This document shows, piece after piece, positions 36,387 to 48,781 of a stretch of 64,000 nt of DNA (position 1 is its first letter; each line of letters starts with the position of its first letter). Origin of the DNA: Osmia lignaria lignaria. Lineage: Eukaryota > Arthropoda > Insecta > Hymenoptera > Megachilidae. The notes beneath the pieces are model-generated. The model saw nothing but the letters and a program-made list of their open reading frames with translations, was not told the DNA's origin and ran no database searches. The stretch is taken from assembly GCF_051020975.1 (NCBI RefSeq), contig NW_027478168.1, positions 1,488,001 through 1,552,000 on the forward strand. The letters run 5' to 3'. The position numbers and the translations under genes are program-made.

Positions 36387-39300
36387 GGTCTCTTAACATT
36401 TTGCCATAGCTCGCTTCGTTTCCGAGATATTTGCAGATTTATCTCAAGGGAAGGGGCCTGACGGACATATTTCGAGATATTTCTTCTTCTTGTTGTTCTT
36501 CTTCTGCACAGCTAAGCTGGAAGTGGCATTTGCGGCTCGCACTAGCGCACAGTTATCTCAAAGAAAGGGGCCACGGTGTTTCTGTATCTCTATTATGTTG
36601 GTGCGTCTTCGGAACTTTTAAATATCTCGATATATCTCGAAAACTACGCGTCTGATCAAAAAATATCATAGAACATAAAAAGTAAGAAACATAATTCTCT
36701 ACAAAAACGGTCTCTTAACATTTTGCCATAGCTCACTTCGTTTCCGAGATATTTGCAGATATATCTCAAGGGAAGGGGCCTGACGGACATATTTCGAGAT
36801 ATTTCTTCTTCTTGTTCTTCTTCTTCTGCACAGCTAAGCTGGAAGTGGCATTTGCGGCTCGCACTAGTGCACAGTTATCTCAAAGAAAGGGGCCACGGTG
36901 TTTCTGTATCTCTATTATGTTGGTGCGTCTTCGGAACTTTTAAATATCTCGATATATCTCGAAAACTACGCTTCTGATCAAAAAATATCATCGAACATAA
37001 AAAGTAGGAAACTTAATTCTCTACAAAAAAGGTCTCTTAACATTTTGCCATAGCTCGCTTCGTTTCCGAGATATTTGCAGATTTATCTCAAGGGAAGTGG
37101 CCTGACGGACATATTCCGAGATATTTCTTCTTCTTGTTGTTCTTCTTCTGCACATCTAAGCTGGAAGTGGCATTTGCAGCTCGCAATAGTGCAGAGATAT
37201 CTCAAAGAAAGGGGCCACGGTGCTTCTGTATCTCTATTATGTTGGTGCGGCTTTGGAACTTTTAAGTATCTCGATATATCTCGAAAACTACGCTTCTGAT
37301 CAAAAAATATCATAGAACATAAATTGTAGGAAACATAATTCTCTACAAAAAACGTCTCTTAACATTTTGCCATAGCTCGCTTCGTTTCCGAGATATTTGC
37401 AGATTCAGCTCAAAGGAACTGGCCTGACGGACATATTTCGAGATATTTCTTCTTCTTGTTGTTCTTGCTCTGCACAGCTAAGCTGGAAGTGGCATTTGCA
37501 GCTCGCAATGGTGCAGAGTTATCTCAAAGAAAGGGGCCACGGTGTTTCTGTATCTCTATTATGTTGGTGCGGCTTCGGAACTTTTAAATATCTTGATATA
37601 TCTCGAGAACTACGCATCTGATCAAAAAATATCATAGAACATAAAAAGTAGGAAACTTAATTCTCTACAAAAAAGGTCTCTTAACAGTTTGCCATAGCTC
37701 GCTTCGTTTCCGAGATATTTGCATATTTATCTCAAGGGAAGGGGCCTGACGGACATATTTCGAGATATTTCTTCTTCTTGTTGTTCTTCTTCTGCACAGC
37801 TAAGCTGGAAGTGGCATTTGCGGCTCGCACTAGTGCAGAGTTATCTCAAAGAAAGGGGCCACGGTGTTTCTGTATCTCTATTATGTTGGTGCGGCTTCGG
37901 AACTTTTAAATATCTCGATATATCTCGAAAACTACGCTTCTGATCAAAAAATATCATAGAACATAAATTGTAGGAAACATAATTCTCTACAAAAAAGGTC
38001 TCTTAACATTTTGCCATAGCTCGCTTCGTTTCCGAGATATTTGCAGATTTATCTCAAGGGAAGTGGCCTGACGGACATATTCCGAGATATTTCTTCTTCT
38101 TGTTGTTCTTCTTCTGCACATCTAAGCTGGAAGTGGCATTTGCAGCTTGCAATAGTGCAGAGATATCTCAAAGAAAGGGGCCACGGTGCTTCTGTATCTC
38201 TATTATGTTGGTGCGGCTTTGGAACTTTTAAATATCTTGATATATCTCGAGAACTACGCGTCTGATCAAAAAATATCATAGAACATAAAAACTAAGAAAC
38301 ATAATTCTCTACAAAAAAGGTCTCTTAACATTTTGCCATAGCTCGCTTCGTTTCCGAGATATTTGCAGATTTATCTCAAGGGAAGTGGCCTGACGGACAT
38401 ATTCCGAGATATTTCTTCTTCTTGTTGTTCTTCTTCTGCACAGCTAAGCTGGAAGTGGCATTTGCGGCTCGCACTAGCGCACAGTTATCTCAAAGAAAGG
38501 GGCCACGGTGTTTCTGTATCTCTATTATGTTGGTGCGTCTTCGGAACTTTTAAATATCTCGATATATCTCGAAAACTACGCGTCTGATCAAAAAATATCA
38601 TAGAACATAAAAAGTAAGAAACATAATTCTCTACAAAAACGGTCTCTTAACATTTTGCCATAGCTCACTTCGTTTCCGAGATATTTGCAGATATATCTCA
38701 AGGGAAGGGGCCTGACGGACATATTTCGAGATATTTCTTCTTCTTGTTCTTCTTCTTCTGCACAGCTAAGCTGGAAGTGGCATTTGCGGCTCGCACTAGT
38801 GCACAGTTATCTCAAAGAAAGGGGCCACGGTGTTTCTGTATCTCTATTATGTTGGTGCGTCTTCGGAACTTTTAAATATCTCGATATATCTCGAAAACTA
38901 CGCTTCTGATCAAAAAATATCATCGAACATAAAAAGTAGGAAACTTAATTCTCTACAAAAAAGGTCTCTTAACATTTTGCCATAGCTCGCTTCGTTTCCG
39001 AGATATTTGCAGATTTATCTCAAGGGAAGTGGCCTGACGGACATATTCCGAGATATTTCTTCTTCTTGTTGTTCTTCTTCTGCACATCTAAGCTGGAAGT
39101 GGCATTTGCAGCTCGCAATAGTGCAGAGATATCTCAAAGAAAGGGGCCACGGTGCTTCTGTATCTCTATTATGTTGGTGCGGCTTTGGAACTTTTAAGTA
39201 TCTCGATATATCTCGAAAACTACGCTTCTGATCAAAAAATATCATAGAACATAAATTGTAGGAAACATAATTCTCTACAAAAAACGTCTCTTAACATTTT

Positions 39301-40250
39301 GCCATAGCTCGCTTCGTTTCCGAGATATTTGCAGATTCAGCTCAAAGGAACTGGCCTGACGGACATATTTCGAGATATTTCTTCTTCTTGTTGTTCTTGC
39401 TCTGCACAGCTAAGCTGGAAGTGGCATTTGCAGCTCGCAATGGTGCAGAGTTATCTCAAAGAAAGGGGCCACGGTGTTTCTGTATCTCTATTATGTTGGT
39501 GCGGCTTCGGAACTTTTAAATATCTTGATATATCTCGAGAACTACGCATCTGATCAAAAAATATCATAGAACATAAAAAGTAGGAAACTTAATTCTCTAC
39601 AAAAAAGGTCTCTTAACAGTTTGCCATAGCTCGCTTCGTTTCCGAGATATTTGCATATTTATCTCAAGGGAAGGGGCCTGACGGACATATTTCGAGATAT
39701 TTCTTCTTCTTGTTGTTCTTCTTCTGCACAGCTAAGCTGGAAGTGGCATTTGCGGCTCGCACTAGTGCAGAGTTATCTCAAAGAAAGGGGCCACGGTGTT
39801 TCTGTATCTCTATTATGTTGGTGCGGCTTCGGAACTTTTAAATATCTCGATATATCTCGAAAACTACGCTTCTGATCAAAAAATATCATAGAACATAAAT
39901 TGTAGGAAACATAATTCTCTACAAAAAAGGTCTCTTAACATTTTGCCATAGCTCGCTTCGTTTCCGAGATATTTGCAGATTTATCTCAAGGGAAGTGGCC
40001 TGACGGACATATTCCGAGATATTTCTTCTTCTTGTTGTTCTTCTTCTGCACATCTAAGCTGGAAGTGGCATTTGCAGCTTGCAATAGTGCAGAGATATCT
40101 CAAAGAAAGGGGCCACGGTGCTTCTGTATCTCTATTATGTTGGTGCGGCTTTGGAACTTTTAAATATCTTGATATATCTCGAGAACTACGCGTCTGATCA
40201 AAAAATATCATAGAACATAAAAACTAAGAAACATAATTCTCTACAAAAAA
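36387..40250 (+). repeat. Six-monomer (1932 bp) higher-order repeat, two copies
   Basis: The cycle is: GCACTAGCGCACAG/CGTCTTCGG unit; S unit (CTCACTTCG, TTGTTCTTC, ATCATCGAAC); AHL front with TTTTAAGTATC tail; TTGCTCTGC unit; AACAGTTTGCC unit; AHL unit with AAAAACTAAG. The next copy starts 1932 bp on. Exact sharing runs from about 36474 to 38405 and from 38406 to about 40337, so the exchange point is inside the first unit, just after the ATTCCGAG/ATTTCGAG difference. Confidence 0.85.
38319..38640 (+). repeat. Chimeric monomer (AHL front, CGTCTTCGG back)
   Basis: AAGTGGCC and ATTCCGAG at the front are AHL markers. CACAGCTAAG, GCACTAGCGCACAG and GTGCGTCTTCGG behind are those of 36387. It sits exactly where the two 1932-bp copies meet and is the product of the unequal exchange that made them. 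Confidence 0.8.
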
Positions 40251-42504
40251 GGTCTCTTAACATTTTGCCATAGCTCGCTTCGTTTCCGAGATATTTGCAG
40301 ATTTATCTCAAGGGAAGTGGCCTGACGGACATATTCCGAGATATTTCTTCTTCTTGTTGTTCTTCTTCTGCACATCTAAGCTGGAAGTGGCATTTGCAGC
40401 TTGCAATAGTGCACAGTTATCTCAAAGAAAGGGGCCACGGTGTTTCTGTATCTCTATTATGTTGGTGCGTCTTCGGAACTTTTAAATATCTCGATATATC
40501 TCGAAAACTACGCTTCTGATCAAAAAATATCATCGAACATAAAAAGTAGGAAACTTAATTCTCTACAAAAAAGGTCTCTTAACATTTTGCCATAGCTCGC
40601 TTCGTTTCCGAGATATTTGCAGATTTATCTCAAGGGAAGTGGCCTGACGGACATATTCCGAGATATTTCTTCTTCTTGTTGTTCTTCTTCTGCACATCTA
40701 AGCTGGAAGTGGCATTTGCAGCTCGCAATAGTGCAGAGATATCTCAAAGAAAGGGGCCACGGTGCTTCTGTATCTCTATTATGTTGGTGCGGCTTTGGAA
40801 CTTTTAAGTATCTCGATATATCTCGAAAACTACGCTTCTGATCAAAAAATATCATAGAACATAAATTGTAGGAAACATAATTCTCTACAAAAAACGTCTC
40901 TTAACATTTTGCCATAGCTCGCTTCGTTTCCGAGATATTTGCAGATTCAGCTCAAAGGAACTGGCCTGACGGACATATTTCGAGATATTTCTTCTTCTTG
41001 TTGTTCTTGCTCTGCACAGCTAAGCTGGAAGTGGCATTTGCAGCTCGCAATGGTGCAGAGTTATCTCAAAGAAAGGGGCCACGGTGTTTCTGTATCTCTA
41101 TTATGTTGGTGCGGCTTCGGAACTTTTAAATATCTTGATATATCTCGAGAACTACGCATCTGATCAAAAAATATCATAGAACATAAAAAGTAGGAAACTT
41201 AATTCTCTACAAAAAAGGTCTCTTAACAGTTTGCCATAGCTCGCTTCGTTTCCGAGATATTTGCATATTTATCTCAAGGGAAGGGGCCTGACGGACATAT
41301 TTCGAGATATTTCTTCTTCTTGTTGTTCTTCTTCTGCACAGCTAAGCTGGAAGTGGCATTTGCGGCTCGCACTAGTGCAGAGTTATCTCAAAGAAAGGGG
41401 CCACGGTGTTTCTGTATCTCTATTATGTTGGTGCGGCTTCGGAACTTTTAAATATCTCGATATATCTCGAAAACTACGCTTCTGATCAAAAAATATCATA
41501 GAACATAAATTGTAGGAAACATAATTCTCTACAAAAAAGGTCTCTTAACATTTTGCCATAGCTCGCTTCGTTTCCGAGATATTTGCAGATTTATCTCAAG
41601 GGAAGTGGCCTGACGGACATATTCCGAGATATTTCTTCTTCTTGTTGTTCTTCTTCTGCACATCTAAGCTGGAAGTGGCATTTGCAGCTTGCAATAGTGC
41701 AGAGATATCTCAAAGAAAGGGGCCACGGTGCTTCTGTATCTCTATTATGTTGGTGCGGCTTTGGAACTTTTAAATATCTTGATATATCTCGAGAACTACG
41801 CGTCTGATCAAAAAATATCATAGAACATAAAAACTAAGAAACATAATTCTCTACAAAAAAGGTCTCTTAACATTTTGCCATAGCTCGCTTCGTTTCCGAG
41901 ATATTTGCAGATTTATCTCAAGGGAAGTGGCCTGACGGACATATTCCGAGATATTTCTTCTTCTTGTTGTTCTTCTTCTGCACATCTAAGCTGGAAGTGG
42001 CATTTGCAGCTTGCAATAGTGCAGAGATATCTCAAAGAAAGGGGCCACGGTGCTTCTGTATCTCTATTATGTTGGTGCGGCTTTGGAACTTTTAAATATC
42101 TTGATATATCTCGAGAACTACGCGTCTGATCAAAAAATATCATAGAACATAAAAACTAAGAAACATAATTCTCTACAAAAAAGGTCTCTTAACATTTTGC
42201 CATAGCTCGCTTCGTTTCCGAGATATTTGCATATTTATCTCAAGGGAAGGGGCCTGACGGACATATTTCGAGATATTTCTTCTTCTTGTTGTTCTTCTTC
42301 TGCACAGCTAAGCTGGAAGTGGCATTTGCGGCTCGCACTAGTGCACAGTTATCTCAAAGAAAGGGGCCACGGTGTTTCTGTATCTCTATTATGTTGGTGC
42401 GTCTTCGGAACTTTTAAATATCTCGATATATCTCGAAAACTACGCGTCTGATCAAAAAATATCATAGAACATAAAAAGTAAGAAACATAATTCTCTACAA
42501 AAAC
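38641..42504 (+). repeat. Twelve-monomer (3864 bp) higher-order repeat, copy 1
   Basis: The order is: S, AHL/AAGTATC hybrid, TTGCTCTGC, AACAGTTTGCC, AHL with AAAAACTAAG, AHL/S hybrid, AHL/AAGTATC hybrid, TTGCTCTGC, AACAGTTTGCC, two AHL with AAAAACTAAG, and a GCATATTTATC unit with GTGCACAG. The same twelve follow at once in the same order. Sharing with the preceding unit suggests the real left boundary is near 38480. Confidence 0.9.
40251..40572 (+). repeat. Chimeric monomer (AHL front, S tail)
   Basis: The front has AAGTGGCC, ATTCCGAG, CACATCTAAG and GCTTGCAATAG of AHL. After GTGCACAGTTATC it follows the S unit, with CGTCTTCGG and ATCATCGAAC. The same hybrid occurs once more, 3864 bp downstream, as part of the copied block. 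Confidence 0.85.
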
Positions 42505-45500
42505 GGTCTCTTAACATTTTGCCATAGCTCACTTCGTTTCCGAGATATTTGCAGATATATCTCAAGGGAAGGGGCCTGACGGACATATTTCGAGATATTT
42601 CTTCTTCTTGTTCTTCTTCTTCTGCACAGCTAAGCTGGAAGTGGCATTTGCGGCTCGCACTAGTGCACAGTTATCTCAAAGAAAGGGGCCACGGTGTTTC
42701 TGTATCTCTATTATGTTGGTGCGTCTTCGGAACTTTTAAATATCTCGATATATCTCGAAAACTACGCTTCTGATCAAAAAATATCATCGAACATAAAAAG
42801 TAGGAAACTTAATTCTCTACAAAAAAGGTCTCTTAACATTTTGCCATAGCTCGCTTCGTTTCCGAGATATTTGCAGATTTATCTCAAGGGAAGTGGCCTG
42901 ACGGACATATTCCGAGATATTTCTTCTTCTTGTTGTTCTTCTTCTGCACATCTAAGCTGGAAGTGGCATTTGCAGCTCGCAATAGTGCAGAGATATCTCA
43001 AAGAAAGGGGCCACGGTGCTTCTGTATCTCTATTATGTTGGTGCGGCTTTGGAACTTTTAAGTATCTCGATATATCTCGAAAACTACGCTTCTGATCAAA
43101 AAATATCATAGAACATAAATTGTAGGAAACATAATTCTCTACAAAAAACGTCTCTTAACATTTTGCCATAGCTCGCTTCGTTTCCGAGATATTTGCAGAT
43201 TCAGCTCAAAGGAACTGGCCTGACGGACATATTTCGAGATATTTCTTCTTCTTGTTGTTCTTGCTCTGCACAGCTAAGCTGGAAGTGGCATTTGCAGCTC
43301 GCAATGGTGCAGAGTTATCTCAAAGAAAGGGGCCACGGTGTTTCTGTATCTCTATTATGTTGGTGCGGCTTCGGAACTTTTAAATATCTTGATATATCTC
43401 GAGAACTACGCATCTGATCAAAAAATATCATAGAACATAAAAAGTAGGAAACTTAATTCTCTACAAAAAAGGTCTCTTAACAGTTTGCCATAGCTCGCTT
43501 CGTTTCCGAGATATTTGCATATTTATCTCAAGGGAAGGGGCCTGACGGACATATTTCGAGATATTTCTTCTTCTTGTTGTTCTTCTTCTGCACAGCTAAG
43601 CTGGAAGTGGCATTTGCGGCTCGCACTAGTGCAGAGTTATCTCAAAGAAAGGGGCCACGGTGTTTCTGTATCTCTATTATGTTGGTGCGGCTTCGGAACT
43701 TTTAAATATCTCGATATATCTCGAAAACTACGCTTCTGATCAAAAAATATCATAGAACATAAATTGTAGGAAACATAATTCTCTACAAAAAAGGTCTCTT
43801 AACATTTTGCCATAGCTCGCTTCGTTTCCGAGATATTTGCAGATTTATCTCAAGGGAAGTGGCCTGACGGACATATTCCGAGATATTTCTTCTTCTTGTT
43901 GTTCTTCTTCTGCACATCTAAGCTGGAAGTGGCATTTGCAGCTTGCAATAGTGCAGAGATATCTCAAAGAAAGGGGCCACGGTGCTTCTGTATCTCTATT
44001 ATGTTGGTGCGGCTTTGGAACTTTTAAATATCTTGATATATCTCGAGAACTACGCGTCTGATCAAAAAATATCATAGAACATAAAAACTAAGAAACATAA
44101 TTCTCTACAAAAAAGGTCTCTTAACATTTTGCCATAGCTCGCTTCGTTTCCGAGATATTTGCAGATTTATCTCAAGGGAAGTGGCCTGACGGACATATTC
44201 CGAGATATTTCTTCTTCTTGTTGTTCTTCTTCTGCACATCTAAGCTGGAAGTGGCATTTGCAGCTTGCAATAGTGCACAGTTATCTCAAAGAAAGGGGCC
44301 ACGGTGTTTCTGTATCTCTATTATGTTGGTGCGTCTTCGGAACTTTTAAATATCTCGATATATCTCGAAAACTACGCTTCTGATCAAAAAATATCATCGA
44401 ACATAAAAAGTAGGAAACTTAATTCTCTACAAAAAAGGTCTCTTAACATTTTGCCATAGCTCGCTTCGTTTCCGAGATATTTGCAGATTTATCTCAAGGG
44501 AAGTGGCCTGACGGACATATTCCGAGATATTTCTTCTTCTTGTTGTTCTTCTTCTGCACATCTAAGCTGGAAGTGGCATTTGCAGCTCGCAATAGTGCAG
44601 AGATATCTCAAAGAAAGGGGCCACGGTGCTTCTGTATCTCTATTATGTTGGTGCGGCTTTGGAACTTTTAAGTATCTCGATATATCTCGAAAACTACGCT
44701 TCTGATCAAAAAATATCATAGAACATAAATTGTAGGAAACATAATTCTCTACAAAAAACGTCTCTTAACATTTTGCCATAGCTCGCTTCGTTTCCGAGAT
44801 ATTTGCAGATTCAGCTCAAAGGAACTGGCCTGACGGACATATTTCGAGATATTTCTTCTTCTTGTTGTTCTTGCTCTGCACAGCTAAGCTGGAAGTGGCA
44901 TTTGCAGCTCGCAATGGTGCAGAGTTATCTCAAAGAAAGGGGCCACGGTGTTTCTGTATCTCTATTATGTTGGTGCGGCTTCGGAACTTTTAAATATCTT
45001 GATATATCTCGAGAACTACGCATCTGATCAAAAAATATCATAGAACATAAAAAGTAGGAAACTTAATTCTCTACAAAAAAGGTCTCTTAACAGTTTGCCA
45101 TAGCTCGCTTCGTTTCCGAGATATTTGCATATTTATCTCAAGGGAAGGGGCCTGACGGACATATTTCGAGATATTTCTTCTTCTTGTTGTTCTTCTTCTG
45201 CACAGCTAAGCTGGAAGTGGCATTTGCGGCTCGCACTAGTGCAGAGTTATCTCAAAGAAAGGGGCCACGGTGTTTCTGTATCTCTATTATGTTGGTGCGG
45301 CTTCGGAACTTTTAAATATCTCGATATATCTCGAAAACTACGCTTCTGATCAAAAAATATCATAGAACATAAATTGTAGGAAACATAATTCTCTACAAAA
45401 AAGGTCTCTTAACATTTTGCCATAGCTCGCTTCGTTTCCGAGATATTTGCAGATTTATCTCAAGGGAAGTGGCCTGACGGACATATTCCGAGATATTTCT

Positions 45501-46368
45501 TCTTCTTGTTGTTCTTCTTCTGCACATCTAAGCTGGAAGTGGCATTTGCAGCTTGCAATAGTGCAGAGATATCTCAAAGAAAGGGGCCACGGTGCTTCTG
45601 TATCTCTATTATGTTGGTGCGGCTTTGGAACTTTTAAATATCTTGATATATCTCGAGAACTACGCGTCTGATCAAAAAATATCATAGAACATAAAAACTA
45701 AGAAACATAATTCTCTACAAAAAAGGTCTCTTAACATTTTGCCATAGCTCGCTTCGTTTCCGAGATATTTGCAGATTTATCTCAAGGGAAGTGGCCTGAC
45801 GGACATATTCCGAGATATTTCTTCTTCTTGTTGTTCTTCTTCTGCACATCTAAGCTGGAAGTGGCATTTGCAGCTTGCAATAGTGCAGAGATATCTCAAA
45901 GAAAGGGGCCACGGTGCTTCTGTATCTCTATTATGTTGGTGCGGCTTTGGAACTTTTAAATATCTTGATATATCTCGAGAACTACGCGTCTGATCAAAAA
46001 ATATCATAGAACATAAAAACTAAGAAACATAATTCTCTACAAAAAAGGTCTCTTAACATTTTGCCATAGCTCGCTTCGTTTCCGAGATATTTGCATATTT
46101 ATCTCAAGGGAAGGGGCCTGACGGACATATTTCGAGATATTTCTTCTTCTTGTTGTTCTTCTTCTGCACAGCTAAGCTGGAAGTGGCATTTGCGGCTCGC
46201 ACTAGTGCACAGTTATCTCAAAGAAAGGGGCCACGGTGTTTCTGTATCTCTATTATGTTGGTGCGGCTTCGGAACTTTTAAATATCTCGATATATCTCGA
46301 AAACTACGCTTCTGATCAAAAAATATCATAGAACATAAATTGTAGGAAACATAATTCTCTACAAAAAA
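42505..46368 (+). repeat. Twelve-monomer (3864 bp) higher-order repeat, copy 2
   Basis: It matches 38641-42504 unit by unit, including both hybrid types and both tracer mutations. The match ends inside the last unit at about 46264, where this copy has GTGCGGCTTCGG and a CGCTTC/AAATTG tail instead of GTGCGTCTTCGG and a CGCGTC/AAAAAGTAAG tail. The total duplicated tract therefore spans roughly 38480-46264. Confidence 0.9.
44115..44436 (+). repeat. Second copy of the AHL/S chimeric monomer
   Basis: It has the same breakpoint as the unit at 40251 (AHL markers up to GCTTGCAATAG, S markers from GTGCACAG). Because the identical junction recurs at exactly 3864 bp, it was made once and then copied with its surroundings. 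Confidence 0.85.
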
Positions 46369-47980
46369 GGTCTCTTAACATTTTGCCATAGCTCGCTTCG
46401 TTTCCGAGATATTTGCAGATATATCTCAAGGGAAGGGGCCTGACGGACATATTTCGAGATATTTCTTCTTCTTGTTGTTCTTCTTCTGCACAGCTAAGCT
46501 GGAAGTGGCATTTGCGGCTCGCACTAGTGCAGAGTTATCTCAAAGAAAGGGGCCACGGTGTTTCTGTATCTCTATTATGTTGGTGCGGCTTCGGAACTTT
46601 TAAATATCTCGATATATCTCGAAAACTACGCTTCTGATCAAAAAATATCATAGAACATAAATTGTAGGAAACATAATTCTCTACAAAAAAGGTCTCTTAA
46701 CATTTTGCCATAGCTCGCTTCGTTTCCGAGATATTTGCAGATTTATCTCAAGGGAAGTGGCCTGACGGACATATTCCGAGATATTTCTTCTTCTTGTTGT
46801 TCTTCTTCTGCACATCTAAGCTGGAAGTGGCATTTGCAGCTTGCAATAGTGCAGAGATATCTCAAAGAAAGGGGCCACGGTGCTTCTGTATCTCTATTAT
46901 GTTGGTGCGGCTTTGGAACTTTTAAATATCTTGATATATCTCGAGAACTACGCGTCTGATCAAAAAATATCATAGAACATAAAAACTAAGAAACATAATT
47001 CTCTACAAAAAAGGTCTCTTAACATTTTGCCATAGCTCGCTTCGTTTCCGAGATATTTGCAGATTTATCTCAAGGGAAGTGGCCTGACGGACATATTCCG
47101 AGATATTTCTTCTTCTTGTTGTTCTTCTTCTGCACATCTAAGCTGGAAGTGGCATTTGCAGCTTGCAATAGTGCAGAGATATCTCAAAGAAAGGGGCCAC
47201 GGTGCTTCTGTATCTCTATTATGTTGGTGCGGCTTTGGAACTTTTAAATATCTTGATATATCTCGAGAACTACGCGTCTGATCAAAAAATATCATAGAAC
47301 ATAAAAACTAAGAAACATAATTCTCTACAAAAAAGGTCTCTTAACATTTTGCCATAGCTCGCTTCGTTTCCGAGATATTTGCATATTTATCTCAAGGGAA
47401 GGGGCCTGACGGACATATTTCGAGATATTTCTTCTTCTTGTTGTTCTTCTTCTGCACAGCTAAGCTGGAAGTGGCATTTGCGGCTCGCACTAGTGCACAG
47501 TTATCTCAAAGAAAGGGGCCACGGTGTTTCTGTATCTCTATTATGTTGGTGCGGCTTCGGAACTTTTAAATATCTCGATATATCTCGAAAACTACGCTTC
47601 TGATCAAAAAATATCATAGAACATAAATTGTAGGAAACATAATTCTCTACAAAAAAGGTCTCTTAACATTTTGCCATAGCTCGCTTCGTTTCCGAGATAT
47701 TTGCAGATATATCTCAAGGGAAGGGGCCTGACGGACATATTTCGAGATATTTCTTCTTCTTGTTGTTCTTCTTCTGCACAGCTAAGCTGGAAGTGGCATT
47801 TACAGCTCGCAATAGTGCAGAGTTATCTCAAAGAAAGGGGCCACGGTGTTTCTGTATCTCTATTATGTTGGTGCGGCTTCGGAACTTTTAAATATCTTGA
47901 TATATCTCGAGAACTACGCATCTGATCAAAAAATATCATAGAACAGAAAAAGTAGGAAACTTAATTCTCTACAAAAAAGG
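45403..47980 (+). repeat. Four-monomer (1288 bp) repeat, two copies
   Basis: Two AHL units with AAAAACTAAG, a GCATATTTATC unit with GTGCACAG and CGCTTC tail, and a unit with GCAGATATATC are found from 45403 and again from 46691. The match fades within the unit at 47657, which has CATTTACAGC and a CGCATC tail. The first copy overlaps the end of the 12-monomer repeat, so this duplication is younger than, or of the same age as, that one. Confidence 0.8.
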
Positions 47981-48659
47981 TCTCTTAACATTTTGCCATA
48001 GCTCGCTTCGTTTCCGAGATATTTGCATATTTATCTCAAGGGAAGGGGCCTGACGGACATATTTCGAGATATTTCTTCTTCTTGTTGTTCTTCTTCTGCA
48101 CAGCTAAGCTGGAAGTGGCATTTGCGGCTCGCACTAGTGCAGAGTTATCTCAAAGAAAGGGGCCACGGTGTTTCTGTATCTCTATTATGTTGGTGCGTCT
48201 TCGGAACTTTTAAATATCTCGATATATCTCGAAAACTACGCTTCTGATCAAAAAATATCATAGAACCTAAATTGTAGGAAACATAATTCTCTACAAAAAA
48301 GGTCTCTTAACATTTTGCCATAGCTCGCTTCGTTTCCGAGACATTTGCAGATATATCTCAAGGGAAGGGGCCTGACGGACATATTTCGAGATATTTCTTC
48401 TTCTTGTTGTTCTTCTTCTGCACAGCTAAGCTGGAAGTGGCATTTGCGGCTCGCACTAGTGCAGAGTTATCTCAATGAAAGGGGCCACGGTGTTTCTGTA
48501 TCTCTATTATGTTGGTGCGGCTTCGGAACTTTTAAATATCTTGATATATCTCGAGAACTACGCATCTGATCAAAAAATATCATAGAACATAAAAAGTAGG
48601 AAACTTAATTCTCTACAAAAAAGGTCTCTTAACATTTTGCCATAGCTCGCTTCGTTTCC

Positions 48660-48681
48660 GAGATATTTGCAGATTTATCTC
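48660..48681. repeat. Dyad GAGATA...TATCTC inside each monomer
   Basis: Unit positions 38-59 form an imperfect inverted repeat: GAGATA on the left pairs with TATCTC on the right across a 10-base centre. In monomers with ATATATCTC instead of TTTATCTC on the right arm the stem grows to seven pairs. In the A family the left arm is GAGACA, which breaks one pair. The dyad is present in almost every unit. It could form a small hairpin or be a two-fold binding site. No function is shown by the sequence. Confidence 0.6.
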
Positions 48682-48694
48682 AAGGGAAGGGGCC
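48668..48694 (+). repeat. Internal direct repeat, copy 1
   Basis: Unit positions 46-72, beginning TGCAGATTTATCTCAAGG and ending GGGGCC, match unit positions 160-186 at 24 of 27 bases. The spacing is 114 bp. Similarity fades outside this core except for an ACGG shortly after, which aligns with a two-base gap. The simplest reading is an old internal duplication in the ancestor of the monomer. Confidence 0.75.
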
Positions 48695-48706
48695 TGACGG
48701 ACATAT

Positions 48707-48719
48707 TTCGAGATATTTC
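48707..48719. repeat. Inverted TATCTCGA motif, left arm
   Basis: TTCGAGATATTTC at unit positions 85-97 is the reverse complement, at 12 of 13 bases, of GATATATCTCGAA at unit positions 243-255 of the same monomer. The motif family TATCTC(A/G)A occurs about five times per unit: reversed near 37 and 86, direct near 54, 168 and 246. These shared words suggest that the 322-bp unit was built from a shorter degenerate repeat, or that the motif is a repeated binding site. Confidence 0.55.
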
Positions 48720-48741
48720 TTCTTCTTGTTGTTCTTCTTCT
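48717..48741 (+). repeat. TTC/TTG trinucleotide tract
   Basis: Unit positions 95-119 read as eight triplets: three TTC, two TTG, three TTC, then T. The tract is short but kept in nearly all units without change in triplet number. Recorded substitutions include TTGTTC for TTGTTG (units at 16745, 36709, 38641, 42505), TTGCTC or TTCCTC at the end, and TATTC in the units at 6763, 24151 and 28659. Its stable length is unusual for a microsatellite-like tract and fits frequent homogenisation. Confidence 0.8.
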
Positions 48742-48781
48742 GCACAGCTAAGCTGGAAGTGGCATTTGCGGCTCGCACTAG

